Positions 47,844 through 58,420 are shown, numbered from the stretch's first letter. The stretch is DNA of 64,000 nt from Pseudomonadota bacterium (GCA_023393475.1 JAEWLC010000081.1:1-64000); one strand, 5' to 3'. Notes: generated by a model not told the origin, from the letters alone. Program-made: numbers and translations.

Positions 47844-47871
47844 GCTCAAAGCCAGCGTCGCCATCGCCTCG

Positions 47872-49383
47872 TCACTGCCCGATCCTCGCTTCGCCCGCAT
47901 ACCGGAGCGCCTCTTCGGCCGCGCTGAACAGGGCGCGCGCCTTGTTCTCGCACTCGAGCTGCTCGAGCTCGGCCTTGCTGTCGGCGACGATGCCTGCGCC
48001 CGACTGCACGTAGATCTTGCCCTTCGACACGATCGCCGTGCGCAGCACGATGCAGGTATCCATCGTCCCGTCGGCGCCGAAATAGCCCACGCACCCGCCA
48101 TAGATGCCGCGGCGCGATTTCTCGAGTTCGTCGATGATCTCCATCGCCCGCACCTTGGGCGCACCCGACACCGTGCCGGCAGGAAAACCCGCCGCCAGCG
48201 CATCGACGAAATCGTTCTTCGGGTCGAGGTCGCCCACGACGTTCGAAACGATGTGCATCACGTGCGAGTAGTACTCGAGGAAGAACTTGTCCGTAACCTT
48301 GACGCTACCGATCTTGGCCACCCGACCGACATCGTTGCGCCCGAGGTCGAGCAGCATCAGGTGCTCGGCGAGTTCCTTCGGATCGCTCAGCAGTTCATCG
48401 GCCAGTTCCTTGTCGCGCGTGGGCGTCGCGCCGCGCTTGCGGGTCCCCGCGATGGGGCGGATGTTGACCTTGCCGTCCTCGACCTTCACCAGGATTTCCG
48501 GGCTCGACCCGGCCACGGCGAAATCGCCGAAATCCAGCATGTACATATACGGCGAGGGGTTTGTCCGGCGCAGCGCGCGGTAGAGTGCCGTCGGGGGCAG
48601 GGTGAACTCCGCCTCGAACCGCTGGCTCAGGACCACCTGGAAGATGTCGCCCGCCCGGATGTACTCCTTGGCGTCCTCCACCATGCGCGCATACTCGGCG
48701 ATGCTGGTGTTGGACTTGACCTCGATCTTGTCGAGTTCCGGTGGTGTCGACGTGTAGGGCAGGGTGCGGCCCATCCGGGCTGCGGCGTCGTCGATCCGAG
48801 ACTGCGCCGCTTCCCACGCCTGCCGGGCGTTGACGCCCGGCCGCACATAGACCGGCGCCGTGAGATAAAGTTCGTCCTTCAGTGTGTCGAACACGGCAAG
48901 GACCGTCGGGCGCATCAGGATCGATTCCGGGAACCCCAGCGGGTCCTCGTGCCGGTCGGGCAGCACTTCCATCTGCCGCACCATGTCATAGCCGAGATAG
49001 CCGTAGATGCCGGCTGCCGTCGAAGGCAGCCCGGGGGGCACGTCGGCCTGGCTCTCGGCCACGAGCTTGCGCAGCACGTCGAGCGGCGCCTCGCTCACCG
49101 GCTCGAACGCGTCGGGCGTCAGCCCGGCGTTGCGGTTGATGCTCGCCGCGCCTTTCTCGACCTTGAGGATGATGTCGGGATCGAACCCGATCATCGAGTA
49201 GCGACCGACCGTCGCTCCATCCTGCACGCTTTCGAGCAGGAACGTGTTCTTCCGACCTTCAGCGAGCTTCAGGTACGCCCCGATCGGCGTCTCGAGATCC
49301 GCGACGACACGGCGAAAGACGATCTGGGCGCGGCCGGAATCATACCCGGCCGCAAAGCTGCTGTACTGGTCGTCGGTACTCAT
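47872..49383 (-). CDS. trpE: Anthranilate synthase component I
   Basis: TrpE converts chorismate to anthranilate using ammonia from TrpG. The product is 503 residues, with the N-terminal regulatory domain and the C-terminal chorismate-binding domain. The latter has FQVVLSQRFE (about residues 244-253), IRPIAGTRKRGATP (about 306-319) and the end motif GAPKVRAMEIIDELE (about 411-425). It is separate from trpG, unlike the fused TrpE(G) of Rhizobium. The start overlaps the ppiD stop by four bases, leaving no room for a trp attenuator. Confidence 0.95.
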   Translation of the reverse strand: MSTDDQYSSFAAGYDSGRAQIVFRRVVADLETPIGAYLKLAEGRKNTFLLESVQDGATVGRYSMIGFDPDIILKVEKGAASINRNAGLTPDAFEPVSEAPLDVLRKLVAESQADVPPGLPSTAAGIYGYLGYDMVRQMEVLPDRHEDPLGFPESILMRPTVLAVFDTLKDELYLTAPVYVRPGVNARQAWEAAQSRIDDAAARMGRTLPYTSTPPELDKIEVKSNTSIAEYARMVEDAKEYIRAGDIFQVVLSQRFEAEFTLPPTALYRALRRTNPSPYMYMLDFGDFAVAGSSPEILVKVEDGKVNIRPIAGTRKRGATPTRDKELADELLSDPKELAEHLMLLDLGRNDVGRVAKIGSVKVTDKFFLEYYSHVMHIVSNVVGDLDPKNDFVDALAAGFPAGTVSGAPKVRAMEIIDELEKSRRGIYGGCVGYFGADGTMDTCIVLRTAIVSKGKIYVQSGAGIVADSKAELEQLECENKARALFSAAEEALRYAGEARIGQ

Positions 49384-51254
49384 TGGATGGCGCCGGTATC
49401 CAGTAGCTGCGTCATGACCTGCTGGTTGATGCGGAGCTCTCCGTCTGCCTTGAGGCCCGCGAGCAGGTCCGAATAGAGGCTCTCGCGCGTCGTGTCCTCG
49501 ACATACTGCGACAACTGCGGCGTTGCGTCTGGCGCAGCCTCGGTGACTTCCGCCACCTTGAACAGCACGTGGTCGCCGTCACCGTTGATGGCGCTGCCGA
49601 AGTGCTCCGGACCGCCGTTGAAGATTTCGTTGGCGACCGTCTGGTTCAGCACCGTCGTACCGTCGCCCGAGCGCTTCAGCGGCTGGCTGAGCACCGGCAG
49701 CTGGCCGGCCGCGACGGCGACGTCAGCGAACGGCTGGCCCGCCTTCAACTGGTCGAGGATCGTCGCCACCTGCGCCGCGAGTGCCTCGTCCGTCTTGCTG
49801 TTGGTCCAGGCCATCGCCACAGCGTCGCGCACCTCGTCGAGCGTCTGGTCGCGTGCCTCTTCGACGCTCTTGAGGTCGAAGAACATGGCGCGGTTCGAGC
49901 TGAGCGTGATGGTCGGCGCCAGTTCGCCCTGCGTTGCACCGAACACGGTCGTCGCGATCTTGGCGATGTCCTCGGCCGACAGGTCCGGGGTTGCCGGCAG
50001 TTCCGGCGCGCCCGGTGTCATCGCCAGCGAGATGATGTTGAGATTGAACCGCTCGGCGATCTCGTTCAGCGGGCGGAATGCGGCTCGCAGCTCTTCTATC
50101 TGGTCGAGGATATCGCCGAACTCGTCGCGTGCTTCTGCCAGCGCCAGCTGCTTGCGGATCGCTTCCTTGGAATCCTCGAGCGTGATCTGCCCGCCTTCCT
50201 CGACGGCGGTCACGATCACTGCGCGCTTCGAACCGATGCCCTCGATCACGGTGTAGCCGTTGGCAGGCAAGCCGAACGCGGCCTCCGCCAGCGAGCTGTC
50301 CGTCACCTGGGTGCGGCTCAGGTTGCCGAGGTCCTGGGGCGTCACGGCGGTTGCGGCCAGCACATCGGCCAGCGGCGTGCCGGCAGCCACACCGTCGGTG
50401 AACGCCTTCTCGAGTTCCGGCGTCGTCAGCGCGACCTGCTGAATGGTGCGCTTCTCGATCTTCACCCGGCTGTCCTTGGTACGCTCGTATTCGGCCGCCA
50501 CCTGCTCGTCGGTGATCGTCTTGCTGCTTGCGATCACCTCGGGCGAGAGCGGCAGCAGTTCGACGTTGCGGGTCGGCTTGGTGCGGAAGTTGGCCTGGTT
50601 GGCCGTGAGGTACGCCGCGAGATCTTCCTCGGTCGGCTCGGCCACCGGCGGCATCATCTGGGCGTTGAGCACGAAATAGTCGACTGTGCGCGTGTCCGCG
50701 GCATAACGGTTGATGATGTCCTTAGCCGTGCTCGACACCGGCACGCCGCCGAGCAGGCCGGCGATTACCTGCTGGCGCCGTGCGGCCTTGGTCTGCAGGT
50801 CGAAATACTCGGCCTCGGTCAGCCCGCTCTGCTGCAGCACGCGGGTGAAGGTTCCGCGATCGAAGGCGCCGAGCGCGCTCGAGAAAGTCGGGTCCTCGCG
50901 GACCATCTTGCTCAGTCGATCCTCGGAAACGCCAAGCCCCAGGTCCATGCCGAACTTGTTCACCGACGCTTCGCCGGCCAGCCGGTCGATCACCGCGCCG
51001 GGCACGCCAAGCGCAATCGCCTCTTCCATTGTCGGCACGCGGCCGAACTGCTGGGAGATCGCATTGACCTGGGTTTCATAGGCCCGCTGGTAGTCACGCA
51101 CGGAAATATCCTGTCCCGCCACCGTTCCCACGGTGCTGGAACCAAACTGCGTGAGGACGTTTGAGATACCGAAACCGGCAAGGCCGATCAGCAGAAAGAC
51201 CCCCAGGATCTTGCCGAACCAGGTAGTCGTAAGATGGCGCAAACCGTCGAGCAT
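49380..51254 (-). CDS. ppiD: SurA/PpiD-type peptidylprolyl isomerase
   Basis: Membrane-anchored periplasmic chaperone that helps newly exported proteins leave the Sec translocon. The product is 624 residues with one N-terminal anchor helix (about 12-34), a SurA-N-like chaperone region (about 36-170), a divergent parvulin-type region (about 235-370) and a C-terminal helical part. The parvulin motif is weak, so isomerase activity is uncertain. It is the first gene of the trpE-G-D-C-moaC-moeA run and overlaps trpE. Confidence 0.87.
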   Translation of the reverse strand: MLDGLRHLTTTWFGKILGVFLLIGLAGFGISNVLTQFGSSTVGTVAGQDISVRDYQRAYETQVNAISQQFGRVPTMEEAIALGVPGAVIDRLAGEASVNKFGMDLGLGVSEDRLSKMVREDPTFSSALGAFDRGTFTRVLQQSGLTEAEYFDLQTKAARRQQVIAGLLGGVPVSSTAKDIINRYAADTRTVDYFVLNAQMMPPVAEPTEEDLAAYLTANQANFRTKPTRNVELLPLSPEVIASSKTITDEQVAAEYERTKDSRVKIEKRTIQQVALTTPELEKAFTDGVAAGTPLADVLAATAVTPQDLGNLSRTQVTDSSLAEAAFGLPANGYTVIEGIGSKRAVIVTAVEEGGQITLEDSKEAIRKQLALAEARDEFGDILDQIEELRAAFRPLNEIAERFNLNIISLAMTPGAPELPATPDLSAEDIAKIATTVFGATQGELAPTITLSSNRAMFFDLKSVEEARDQTLDEVRDAVAMAWTNSKTDEALAAQVATILDQLKAGQPFADVAVAAGQLPVLSQPLKRSGDGTTVLNQTVANEIFNGGPEHFGSAINGDGDHVLFKVAEVTEAAPDATPQLSQYVEDTTRESLYSDLLAGLKADGELRINQQVMTQLLDTGAIQ

Positions 51255-51296
51255 CGAGACAAATCCAACAATTTCCGCCTACCCGGCGGGCGGCGG

Positions 51297-51326
51297 ATAC
51301 TAGACAGGGTCAAGTTTGTGCCGCAA
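51297..51326 (-). promoter_or_regulatory. Possible promoter of the ppiD-trp operon
   Basis: On the minus strand TTGCGG (51321-51326) and TAGTAT (51297-51302) are 18 bases apart. The start would be near 51290, about 36 bases before the ppiD ATG. It lies in the 133-base divergent gap shared with tpiA. Confidence 0.4.
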
Positions 51327-51387
51327 GGCACATCGAAGGCGGGTTATGGGAAACTCCCGCAATAGGCAAGTAGAAGGAGTCTTGGGC

Positions 51388-52137
51388 ATGGCATCGATCA
51401 CCCCGCTGATCGCCGGCAACTGGAAGATGAACGGCACCAGCGTGGCGCTGGGCGAGGTACGCAACCTCGCGGCGAAGTTGGCCGCAAGCGCCCCGCGCTG
51501 CACCGTTGTGATCTGTCCGCCCGTTACCCTGCTCGAGCGCCTCAGCCAGATCGCGGCTCCCGCGGGCATCGTCACCGGCGGGCAGGATTGCCACCCCGCG
51601 GCGTCTGGCGCCCATACCGGCGATATCAGCGCCCAGATGCTGGTCGATGCCGGCGCCCAATACGTGATCGTCGGCCATTCCGAGCGGCGGACCAACCACG
51701 GCGAAACCGATGAAGCCGTCCGCACCAAGGCCGTGGCAGCGCTCTCGGCCGGCCTTGTCCCGATCATCTGCGTCGGCGAGACCGAATCCGAGCGCGATGC
51801 CGGAGAGGCCGAATCCGTGGTCCTCAGCCAGCTTGCCGGCTCGATCCCCGCCGAATGGCCGGGGCAGGGCATTGTCGTCGCCTATGAGCCCGTATGGGCC
51901 ATCGGCACCGGTCGCACCCCCACCTCCGCCGATATCGCCCAGATGCACGATGCCATCCGCCGCGACCTCGAATCCCGCTTCGACAAGCGCGGTGCGGCGA
52001 TCGCAATTCTCTATGGCGGCTCGATGAAACCGTCGAACGCTGCCGAGATCCTGCGCATCTCCAATGTGAATGGTGGCCTCGTAGGCGGCGCAAGCCTCTT
52101 GGCAAATGACTTCCACGCCATTATCTCCGCCGTCTGA
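51388..52137 (+). CDS. tpiA: Triosephosphate isomerase
   Basis: Interconverts dihydroxyacetone phosphate and glyceraldehyde-3-phosphate. The ATG at 51388, with AAGGAG upstream, gives 249 residues. Catalytic residues are K13 (GNWKMNG), H97 (VGHSERR) and E167 ([10 protein letters not shown]). The phosphate-binding ILYGGSMKP and GGLVGGASL segments are intact. It is divergent from ppiD and precedes secG, a standard order in this group. Confidence 0.97.
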   Translation: MASITPLIAGNWKMNGTSVALGEVRNLAAKLAASAPRCTVVICPPVTLLERLSQIAAPAGIVTGGQDCHPAASGAHTGDISAQMLVDAGAQYVIVGHSERRTNHGETDEAVRTKAVAALSAGLVPIICVGETESERDAGEAESVVLSQLAGSIPAEWPGQGIVVAYEPVWAIGTGRTPTSADIAQMHDAIRRDLESRFDKRGAAIAILYGGSMKPSNAAEILRISNVNGGLVGGASLLANDFHAIISAV

Positions 52138-52240
52138 AAGACACGTCCGCCGCCACACGATTTGGCAGCGGATGGTGCTGGCATTTGTGTTTGCGCGCGT
52201 GTAGAAGCCCGCCAAACCGAAAATCGAAAGCCTGGGTTCT

Positions 52241-52723
52241 ATGGCCAACGTATTGATCGTCGCCTACCTCCTTATCGTGCTCGCGCTGATCGCAGTCATC
52301 CTGCTGCAGCGTTCCGAGGGCGGTGGGCTCGGCATGGGCACCAGCAGCTCGAACGGCCTGATCTCCGTCCGCGGCTCGGCCAACCTGCTGACCCGCACCA
52401 CGGCCATCCTCGCGGCACTGTTCTTCGCATCGGCCATCGGCCTCACCATTCTCACCGAACTCGATCGCGGCACGAGCACCATCCTCGAGCGCGCGGCCCA
52501 GGGCGGCGAGACGCCGGCCACGGTCCTCGACGCGCTCGAGCAGATGCAGCAGCAGACCAGCGGTGACCTTCCGGTTCCCGCCGACGCGACGACCCCGGCA
52601 CCGACCCCGACCGAAGGCGCAACCACGACCGCGCCCGCCGCCGGCTCCGACCTGCCGGTCCCGGCGGCGCCCGCAGCCGAACCGGCTCCGGCGACGACAG
52701 AAACACCAGCGGCGCCCAACTGA
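52241..52723 (+). CDS. secG: Preprotein translocase subunit SecG
   Basis: Small auxiliary subunit of the SecYEG channel. The 160-residue product has two membrane helices (about 1-22 and 50-68) linked by the conserved LLQRSEGGGLGMG loop (about residues 20-32). A long Pro/Ala/Thr-rich tail follows (about 100-160), longer than in E. coli SecG (110 residues) but common in alphaproteobacteria. A strong terminator follows at 52747. Confidence 0.92.
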   Translation: MANVLIVAYLLIVLALIAVILLQRSEGGGLGMGTSSSNGLISVRGSANLLTRTTAILAALFFASAIGLTILTELDRGTSTILERAAQGGETPATVLDALEQMQQQTSGDLPVPADATTPAPTPTEGATTTAPAAGSDLPVPAAPAAEPAPATTETPAAPN

Positions 52724-52746
52724 GGCCGCCGCTACAGAGAACCGGG

Positions 52747-52779
52747 GAAGGGGATGGCAACATCCCCTTCTTCTTTTTG
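52747..52779 (+). terminator. Intrinsic terminator after secG
   Basis: GAAGGGGATG and CATCCCCTTC form a perfect 10-bp stem with a GCAA tetraloop, followed by TTCTTTTTG. It separates tpiA-secG from pyrG. Confidence 0.9.
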
Positions 52780-52842
52780 TGTGGGGTGCTGATCGTGATC
52801 GGCGGCGCCCTTGAGAATCAGACCCTCGACCGAATAGGATAA

Positions 52843-54476
<1,634 letters not shown>

Positions 54477-54477
<1 letters not shown>

Positions 54478-54974
54478 TGGAGATCCGCACGGCGCGGCTG
54501 TCGCTGCGCCGGGCGCGCCCCGACGATCTCGCTGCCATCCATGCGATCATGTCGGACGCGCGGGCCATGCGCTTCTGGTCGACGCTCCCGCACGAGTCGA
54601 TGGCGGTCACCGAGCCCTGGTTCGAGCAGCAGTTCTTCAGCGGCGTCCCGGGCCGCGACGAATGGATCATCGAGCGTGATGGTCGCGTCGTCGGCAATAT
54701 CGGCATCTGGAACATGCCCGAGTTCGGCTTCATCCTTCACCCCGACGCCTGGGGCCAGGGCATCGGCAGCGAAGCCGCGAGGGCCTTCATCGACTATGCC
54801 TTCGCGACGCACGACATCGAGGCCATAACCGCCGACGTCGACCCCAACAATGCCGCTTCGCTAAACCTGCTGCGCAAGTTAGGCTTCACCGAAACCGGTC
54901 GCGCCGAACGGACCTTCCTCATCGGCGGCCAGTGGTTCGACAGCATCTATCTGAGCCTGCCACGCCCAGCCTGA
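54477..54974 (+). CDS. GNAT family N-acetyltransferase
   Basis: A 165-residue acetyltransferase of the RimJ/RimL-like type. The start MEIRTARLSLRRARPDDL and the acetyl-CoA loop HPDAWGQGIGSEA (about residues 86-98), then ADVDPNNAASLNLLRKLGF (about 119-137), are diagnostic of the family. The substrate may be a protein N-terminus or a small amine; it cannot be decided. Its ATG shares a base with the pyrG stop, so it is expressed with pyrG. There is no signal peptide. Confidence 0.87.
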
Positions 54975-54988
54975 TCCGGAGCAGCACC

Positions 54989-55165
54989 ATGGCCGACATC
55001 ATCTCCTTCTCGAAAGCTCGCAAGGCCAGGGCTCGTGCCGACAAGGAACAGCTCGCCGCCGAAAACCGGATCAAGTTCGGCCGCACCAAAGCCGAGAAGG
55101 ACCTGGAGGCGGCAAAGAAGTCGCTCTCCGAAAAGCGACTGGACGACTTGAAGCGGGAGGAATAG
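54989..55165 (+). CDS. DUF4169 family protein
   Basis: A 58-residue, highly charged protein (MADIISFSKARKARARADKE at the start). Its composition of Lys, Arg, Glu and Ala suggests one long helix. The start motif and NRIKFGRTKAEK segment match the alphaproteobacterial DUF4169 family, whose function is unknown. The ATG follows a GGAGCAG ribosome binding site and lies 14 bases after the acetyltransferase gene. Confidence 0.82.
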   Translation: MADIISFSKARKARARADKEQLAAENRIKFGRTKAEKDLEAAKKSLSEKRLDDLKREE

Positions 55166-55198
55166 GGCAGGGGTATTGCCTGTTCCGGAGCTTTTGCC

Positions 55199-55678
55199 TT
55201 GACCTCGCTTTACGATTTTTCTGCGCCCCTGCTCGACGGGACGCCGCAGCCCCTCGCTGCTTACAGCGACAAGGTCGTGCTGGTCGTCAACGTCGCCAGC
55301 AAATGCGGCTTCACCCCGCAATATGCCGGCCTCGAGAAGCTCTGGCACGACTACAAGGACCGCGGCCTCGTTGTCCTCGGCTTCCCCTGCAACCAGTTCG
55401 GCGAGCAGGAACCGGGCACCGAAGCCGAGATCGCTGCCTTCTGCGACCTCAACTACAACGTCACGTTCCCGATGTTCCGGAAGGTCACGGTGAACGGCCG
55501 CAACTCGCTGCCGCTCTACACCTGGTTGAAGAAGAAGGCCCCCGGCCTCCTGGGCGTCCAGCTGATCCCCTGGAACTTCACCAAGTTCCTCGTCGATCGC
55601 AAGGGCAACAAGGTCCAGCGCTTCGCCTCGACCGTCGAGCCGGCCAGCATCGCCGAACACATCGAAAAGCTGCTCTAG
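55199..55678 (+). CDS. Glutathione peroxidase family protein
   Basis: A thiol peroxidase of 159 residues that reduces peroxides with glutathione or thioredoxin. The peroxidatic cysteine is C36 (NVASKCGFTPQY), and the tetrad partners are Q70 (NQFGEQEPG), W125 and N126 (LIPWNFTKFL). It uses cysteine, not selenocysteine. The start is a TTG, 33 bases after the DUF4169 gene. No signal peptide is visible, so it should be cytoplasmic. It converges with the disrupted outer-membrane gene. Confidence 0.9.
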   Translation: MTSLYDFSAPLLDGTPQPLAAYSDKVVLVVNVASKCGFTPQYAGLEKLWHDYKDRGLVVLGFPCNQFGEQEPGTEAEIAAFCDLNYNVTFPMFRKVTVNGRNSLPLYTWLKKKAPGLLGVQLIPWNFTKFLVDRKGNKVQRFASTVEPASIAEHIEKLL

Positions 55679-55703
55679 TCTCGAGTCGCGGCCGGTCGGC
55701 GGG

Positions 55704-56546
55704 TCAGAACTGGAAGTTCACGCCCGCCCGGACCAGCACGCTGCTCAGGTCGAACGCGAAGTTCGCTCCATCCCCGATGTCCACCTCGAACGGGGCGAAG
55801 GCCACGTAACCAAGCTCGCCGAACAGCGAAATGTCGTCGGAGACTGCCACCTCGGTGCCGACCGCAGCTGTAAGGCCGAGCTGCGTGCTGCTACTCGCTC
55901 CAACCGGCGTCTTTGTCGTATCGGGCGCGGAGACTTCGACCCAGCCATCGATGTCCGCCTGGCCGATCGCAACGCCGCCGGCAACGTATGGCAGGACATT
56001 GCCGGTGGCGAAGCCGGCCCGGCCTCGCAGCATGGCCAACCAGTTGAGGTCCACCTCGAACGCGCCCTCCACCGTCACGTCCACATCGCCAGTGTAGACG
56101 TTCTCGAAGCTGGCATCGCCACTGATTGCGCTCGCTGACAGTGAAGCGTCGACGCCGAACACGGCAGAGCCGCTCTGCCAGTTATATCCAGCCTGAACGC
56201 CGCCGAAGAAGCCCGCGACATCACCGCTCGGCTCGAACAGCAGAACGTCGTCGATATCGAGATGAGCGTAGGTGACGAGAACATAGCTCGTGTAACTTGG
56301 ATCCTGCTCAACCTGCGGCGGATCGGTGCCGAAATAGTATCTGGGCGTCTCCGCGGTGGTCTCTGAAAAATCCTCCACCGTCGCGGAGTAGCTGCCGTCC
56401 GCCGATCCATGGCCATACCCGGCATGGGCGCCGACATATGCGCCTGACTAGTCATATATCGGCTGGGCATTCACAGATGAAACCGCTAGGGCCAGAGCAG
56501 CGAAATTGACGATCAGAAATTCTGAGAGACGATGAAGTACGGTCAC
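55704..56546 (-). pseudogene. Outer-membrane beta-barrel protein gene interrupted by one amber codon
   Basis: Reading from a GTG at 56546 (GGAG ribosome binding site nine bases upstream) gives a signal peptide MTVLHRLSEFLIVNFAALAL, then AVSSVNA before QPIYD. A TAG stop at 56448-56450 comes next, and the same frame continues SGAYVGAHAGYGHGS and a complete barrel to VRAGVNFQF with a terminal Phe. Relatives of the Omp25/Omp31 type usually read YDW(S/T)G(F/A)Y(I/V)G at this point, so TAG most simply replaces a TGG tryptophan codon. Everything else, including the promoter, is intact. A GTG at 56378 could restart translation but would give a product without a signal peptide. A sequencing error remains possible. 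Confidence 0.82.
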
Positions 56547-56586
56547 GTCGAATCGCTCCAAATAGGGGAAATCGACAGCTCCAATG

Positions 56587-56615
56587 ACTTCACAGCGCCA
56601 TGGATCGATTGTCAA
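56587..56615 (-). promoter_or_regulatory. Promoter of the disrupted outer-membrane gene
   Basis: On the minus strand a perfect TTGACA (56610-56615) is followed after 17 bases by TGAAGT (56587-56592). The start would be near 56580, 34 bases before the GTG. Confidence 0.5.
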
Positions 56616-56675
56616 TCGGCGCAGGATATTGCGTCGGCCATTGTTGCGGCACGACCACACGCCACAAGCCGGGCC

Positions 56676-56819
56676 TTAGCTCTTGTGGTGCAGGCGCCGC
56701 TTTTCCGCACGCGTCTCGTGCCGCTCCTCGCGATCGACGATCCGTCCGCGCCAGAACAGCGTCGCACCCCACAGCGCGAACCCGATGAGCACAATCGCGC
56801 CCAACCAGAACCCCGACAT
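56676..56819 (-). CDS. Small membrane protein of 47 residues
   Basis: A short protein with one membrane helix (about residues 3-21, starting MSGFWLGAIVLIGFALWG) and a strongly charged, basic C-terminal tail (RGRIVDREERHETRAEKRR). The ATG at 56819 follows a strong GGAGGA ribosome binding site; the longer frame to 56912 runs into a repeat and is unlikely. No family was recognised. The tail suggests a helical cytoplasmic extension able to bind acidic partners or nucleic acid. It is on the same strand as the outer-membrane gene, 129 bases upstream of it. Confidence 0.6.
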   Translation of the reverse strand: MSGFWLGAIVLIGFALWGATLFWRGRIVDREERHETRAEKRRLHHKS

Positions 56820-56886
56820 CTGACCGTCCTCCAAGGGTTTGACGCTCAAGCTTATCCCTTGGCCACGGATCGTGCCACAATCTCGT

Positions 56887-56964
56887 TGTAATCCCAGAAG
56901 GCTGGGATCCAAGCATCCAGCCGCGCCAGCCGATAGATGGATCCCGGCCTTCGCCGGGATGACA
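56887..56964. repeat. Pair of REP-like palindromes
   Basis: Two hairpin-forming copies stand close together: ATCCCAG-AAGG-CTGGGAT (56891-56908) and ATCCCGGC-CTTC-GCCGGGAT (56941-56960). The reverse complement of the second begins GTCATCCCGGCGAAGGCC, the same pattern as the copy at 47816. They lie in a 173-base non-coding stretch between the small membrane protein and the odc terminator. Confidence 0.6.
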
Positions 56965-56992
56965 GCGGTGCTTGGTGGACGCCCTGCGGTTC

Positions 56993-57020
56993 AAAACAAA
57001 ACCCCCGCTTGCGCGGGGGT
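56993..57020 (-). terminator. Intrinsic terminator of the decarboxylase gene
   Basis: On the minus strand ACCCCCGC and GCGGGGGT form a perfect 8-bp stem with a GCAA loop, followed by TTTGTTTTG, 24 bases after the stop codon. Confidence 0.88.
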
Positions 57021-57044
57021 CTCATATCTCAGGATTGACCCGGT

Positions 57045-58223
57045 TTACTCCGCCGGTGCCATGTCCTTGCCGGTGTAGACTTCTTCCACCGAGTACTGGT
57101 CGCGGCGCCAGAAGCCGTTGAACGGCGTCAGCGAGGCCTGGGTGTAGGCGCCCATCAGGCCGAACTCGATCCAGTCGTCCTCGTCGACGTCCGAGGGCAG
57201 GGTGAAGATCTGCGGCAGCACGTCGTAGCTGTCGCAGGTCGGGCCCCACACGGTGAAGTCCGAGAAATTGCCGTCGTTGTCGTGGAGGCGCGGGCCGCGC
57301 CACACGCGCGTCGGCGGCGTGAAGTGCATGAACTTCACTTCCATCAGCGAACCATACGCGCCGTCGTTGAGATAGACCGACTGCCCGCCGCGCTGGTGCT
57401 TCACGCGCAGCAGCAGCGACGTCGACGAGGTGACGAGCGCACGGCCCGGCTCGATGATCAGCTCCGGCTTCGAGGACCCGAAATTGTCCTTCACCGCCTG
57501 CGCGATGGTCTCGAAGTAGTAGTCCATCGGCGGTGCTTCGCTGGTCGGGTAGGGGGCCGGGTAGCCACCACCGATGTTCAGCCGCTTCAGAGTGATCCCC
57601 GACTCCTCGGCAATCTTCGCCGCAGCCGCGATGTGCCGCTCATAGGCGTAGACGTCCTCGCACTGCGATCCGACATGGAAGCAGAGCGACGGCGTGTAGC
57701 CCATCTGCTCGACCAGTTTCACGATCTCGGCCGCGCCGTCCTGCATCACGCCGAACTTGATGCCGAAATCGTACGATTTCAGCGCCTTGCCGGCCTTGAA
57801 GCGCGTCGTCACCTCGATGTCACGGCTCGGCGACACCACGGCGGCGAGCTGGTCGAGCTGCTGCGGATGGTCGATGGTGAACGAGCGGACGCCGAACTCG
57901 TTGTAGGCGCGCTCGATCTCGCGCTTGTTCTTGATCGGGTTGTTGTAGTGCATCGCCGCGCCGGGAGCGTGGTCGCGCACCAGCTCCATCTCCATGTTGG
58001 AGGCGACGTCGAAGGCCTTGAGACCCTCTTCGTGCAGCTGCTTGATGATGTGCGGCGACGGATTGCACTTCACCGCATAGGTCAGCAGCCCGTCGAACCC
58101 CTTCTTGAACACCTTGACCGACCGCCGCAGCTCCTTGGAGGAGAACAGAAAGCTGGGAAAATCCGGCTCTTCTGCTGCGATCAGTGCAGAGGTGTTGGCA
58201 TAGACCGTGGTCGGCTCAGTCAT
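57045..58223 (-). CDS. Ornithine/lysine decarboxylase (type III, PLP-dependent)
   Basis: Alanine-racemase-fold decarboxylase of 392 residues that makes putrescine from ornithine (or cadaverine from lysine), the first step of polyamine synthesis. The PLP lysine is K52 in TYAVKCNP. The phosphate-binding glycines are in LNIGGGYPAPYP (about residues 216-227), the EPGRALVT motif is near 262, and the catalytic cysteine is C330 in WGPTCDSYDV. Bacterial members of this type are often bifunctional for ornithine and lysine. It has its own promoter and terminator. The alphaproteobacterial speF leader RNA is not present, because the leader is only about 55 bases. Confidence 0.93.
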   Translation of the reverse strand: MTEPTTVYANTSALIAAEEPDFPSFLFSSKELRRSVKVFKKGFDGLLTYAVKCNPSPHIIKQLHEEGLKAFDVASNMEMELVRDHAPGAAMHYNNPIKNKREIERAYNEFGVRSFTIDHPQQLDQLAAVVSPSRDIEVTTRFKAGKALKSYDFGIKFGVMQDGAAEIVKLVEQMGYTPSLCFHVGSQCEDVYAYERHIAAAAKIAEESGITLKRLNIGGGYPAPYPTSEAPPMDYYFETIAQAVKDNFGSSKPELIIEPGRALVTSSTSLLLRVKHQRGGQSVYLNDGAYGSLMEVKFMHFTPPTRVWRGPRLHDNDGNFSDFTVWGPTCDSYDVLPQIFTLPSDVDEDDWIEFGLMGAYTQASLTPFNGFWRRDQYSVEEVYTGKDMAPAE

Positions 58224-58285
58224 TGGCGGCTAACCTTTCAGGGGTCCGGGGGAGAAACCTCGGGTTGGGGTAAAAACGAGCGCTG

Positions 58286-58314
58286 CATATAGGGCCAATA
58301 CCCCCCCGTCGCAA
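58286..58314 (-). promoter_or_regulatory. Sigma-70-type promoter of the decarboxylase gene
   Basis: On the minus strand TTGCGA (58309-58314) and TATATG (58286-58291) are separated by exactly 17 bases, the same layout as the rpsB promoter. Transcription should begin near 58279. Confidence 0.65.
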
Positions 58315-58420
58315 CGTCATATTTCGACGATTGCCAATCGGTAATCCTGGGGCCCAAAAGGCGCCGGAATCAGGGCGTTTGTGCAACGCCTCCATCAGTG
58401 GATTCGTGCCGGGAAGAACG

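Noticed and set aside
49380..49383. trp attenuator before trpE
   Set aside because: trpE overlaps ppiD, so there is no leader with a Trp-rich peptide and alternative hairpins.
52811..52840. TTGAGA-N18-TAGGAT as the pyrG promoter
   Set aside because: Transcription would start at the pyrG ATG, which would exclude the visible AGGATAAAGG ribosome binding site from the message.
58224..58285. speF leader RNA before the ornithine/lysine decarboxylase
   Set aside because: The predicted leader is only about 55 bases, too short for the speF element.
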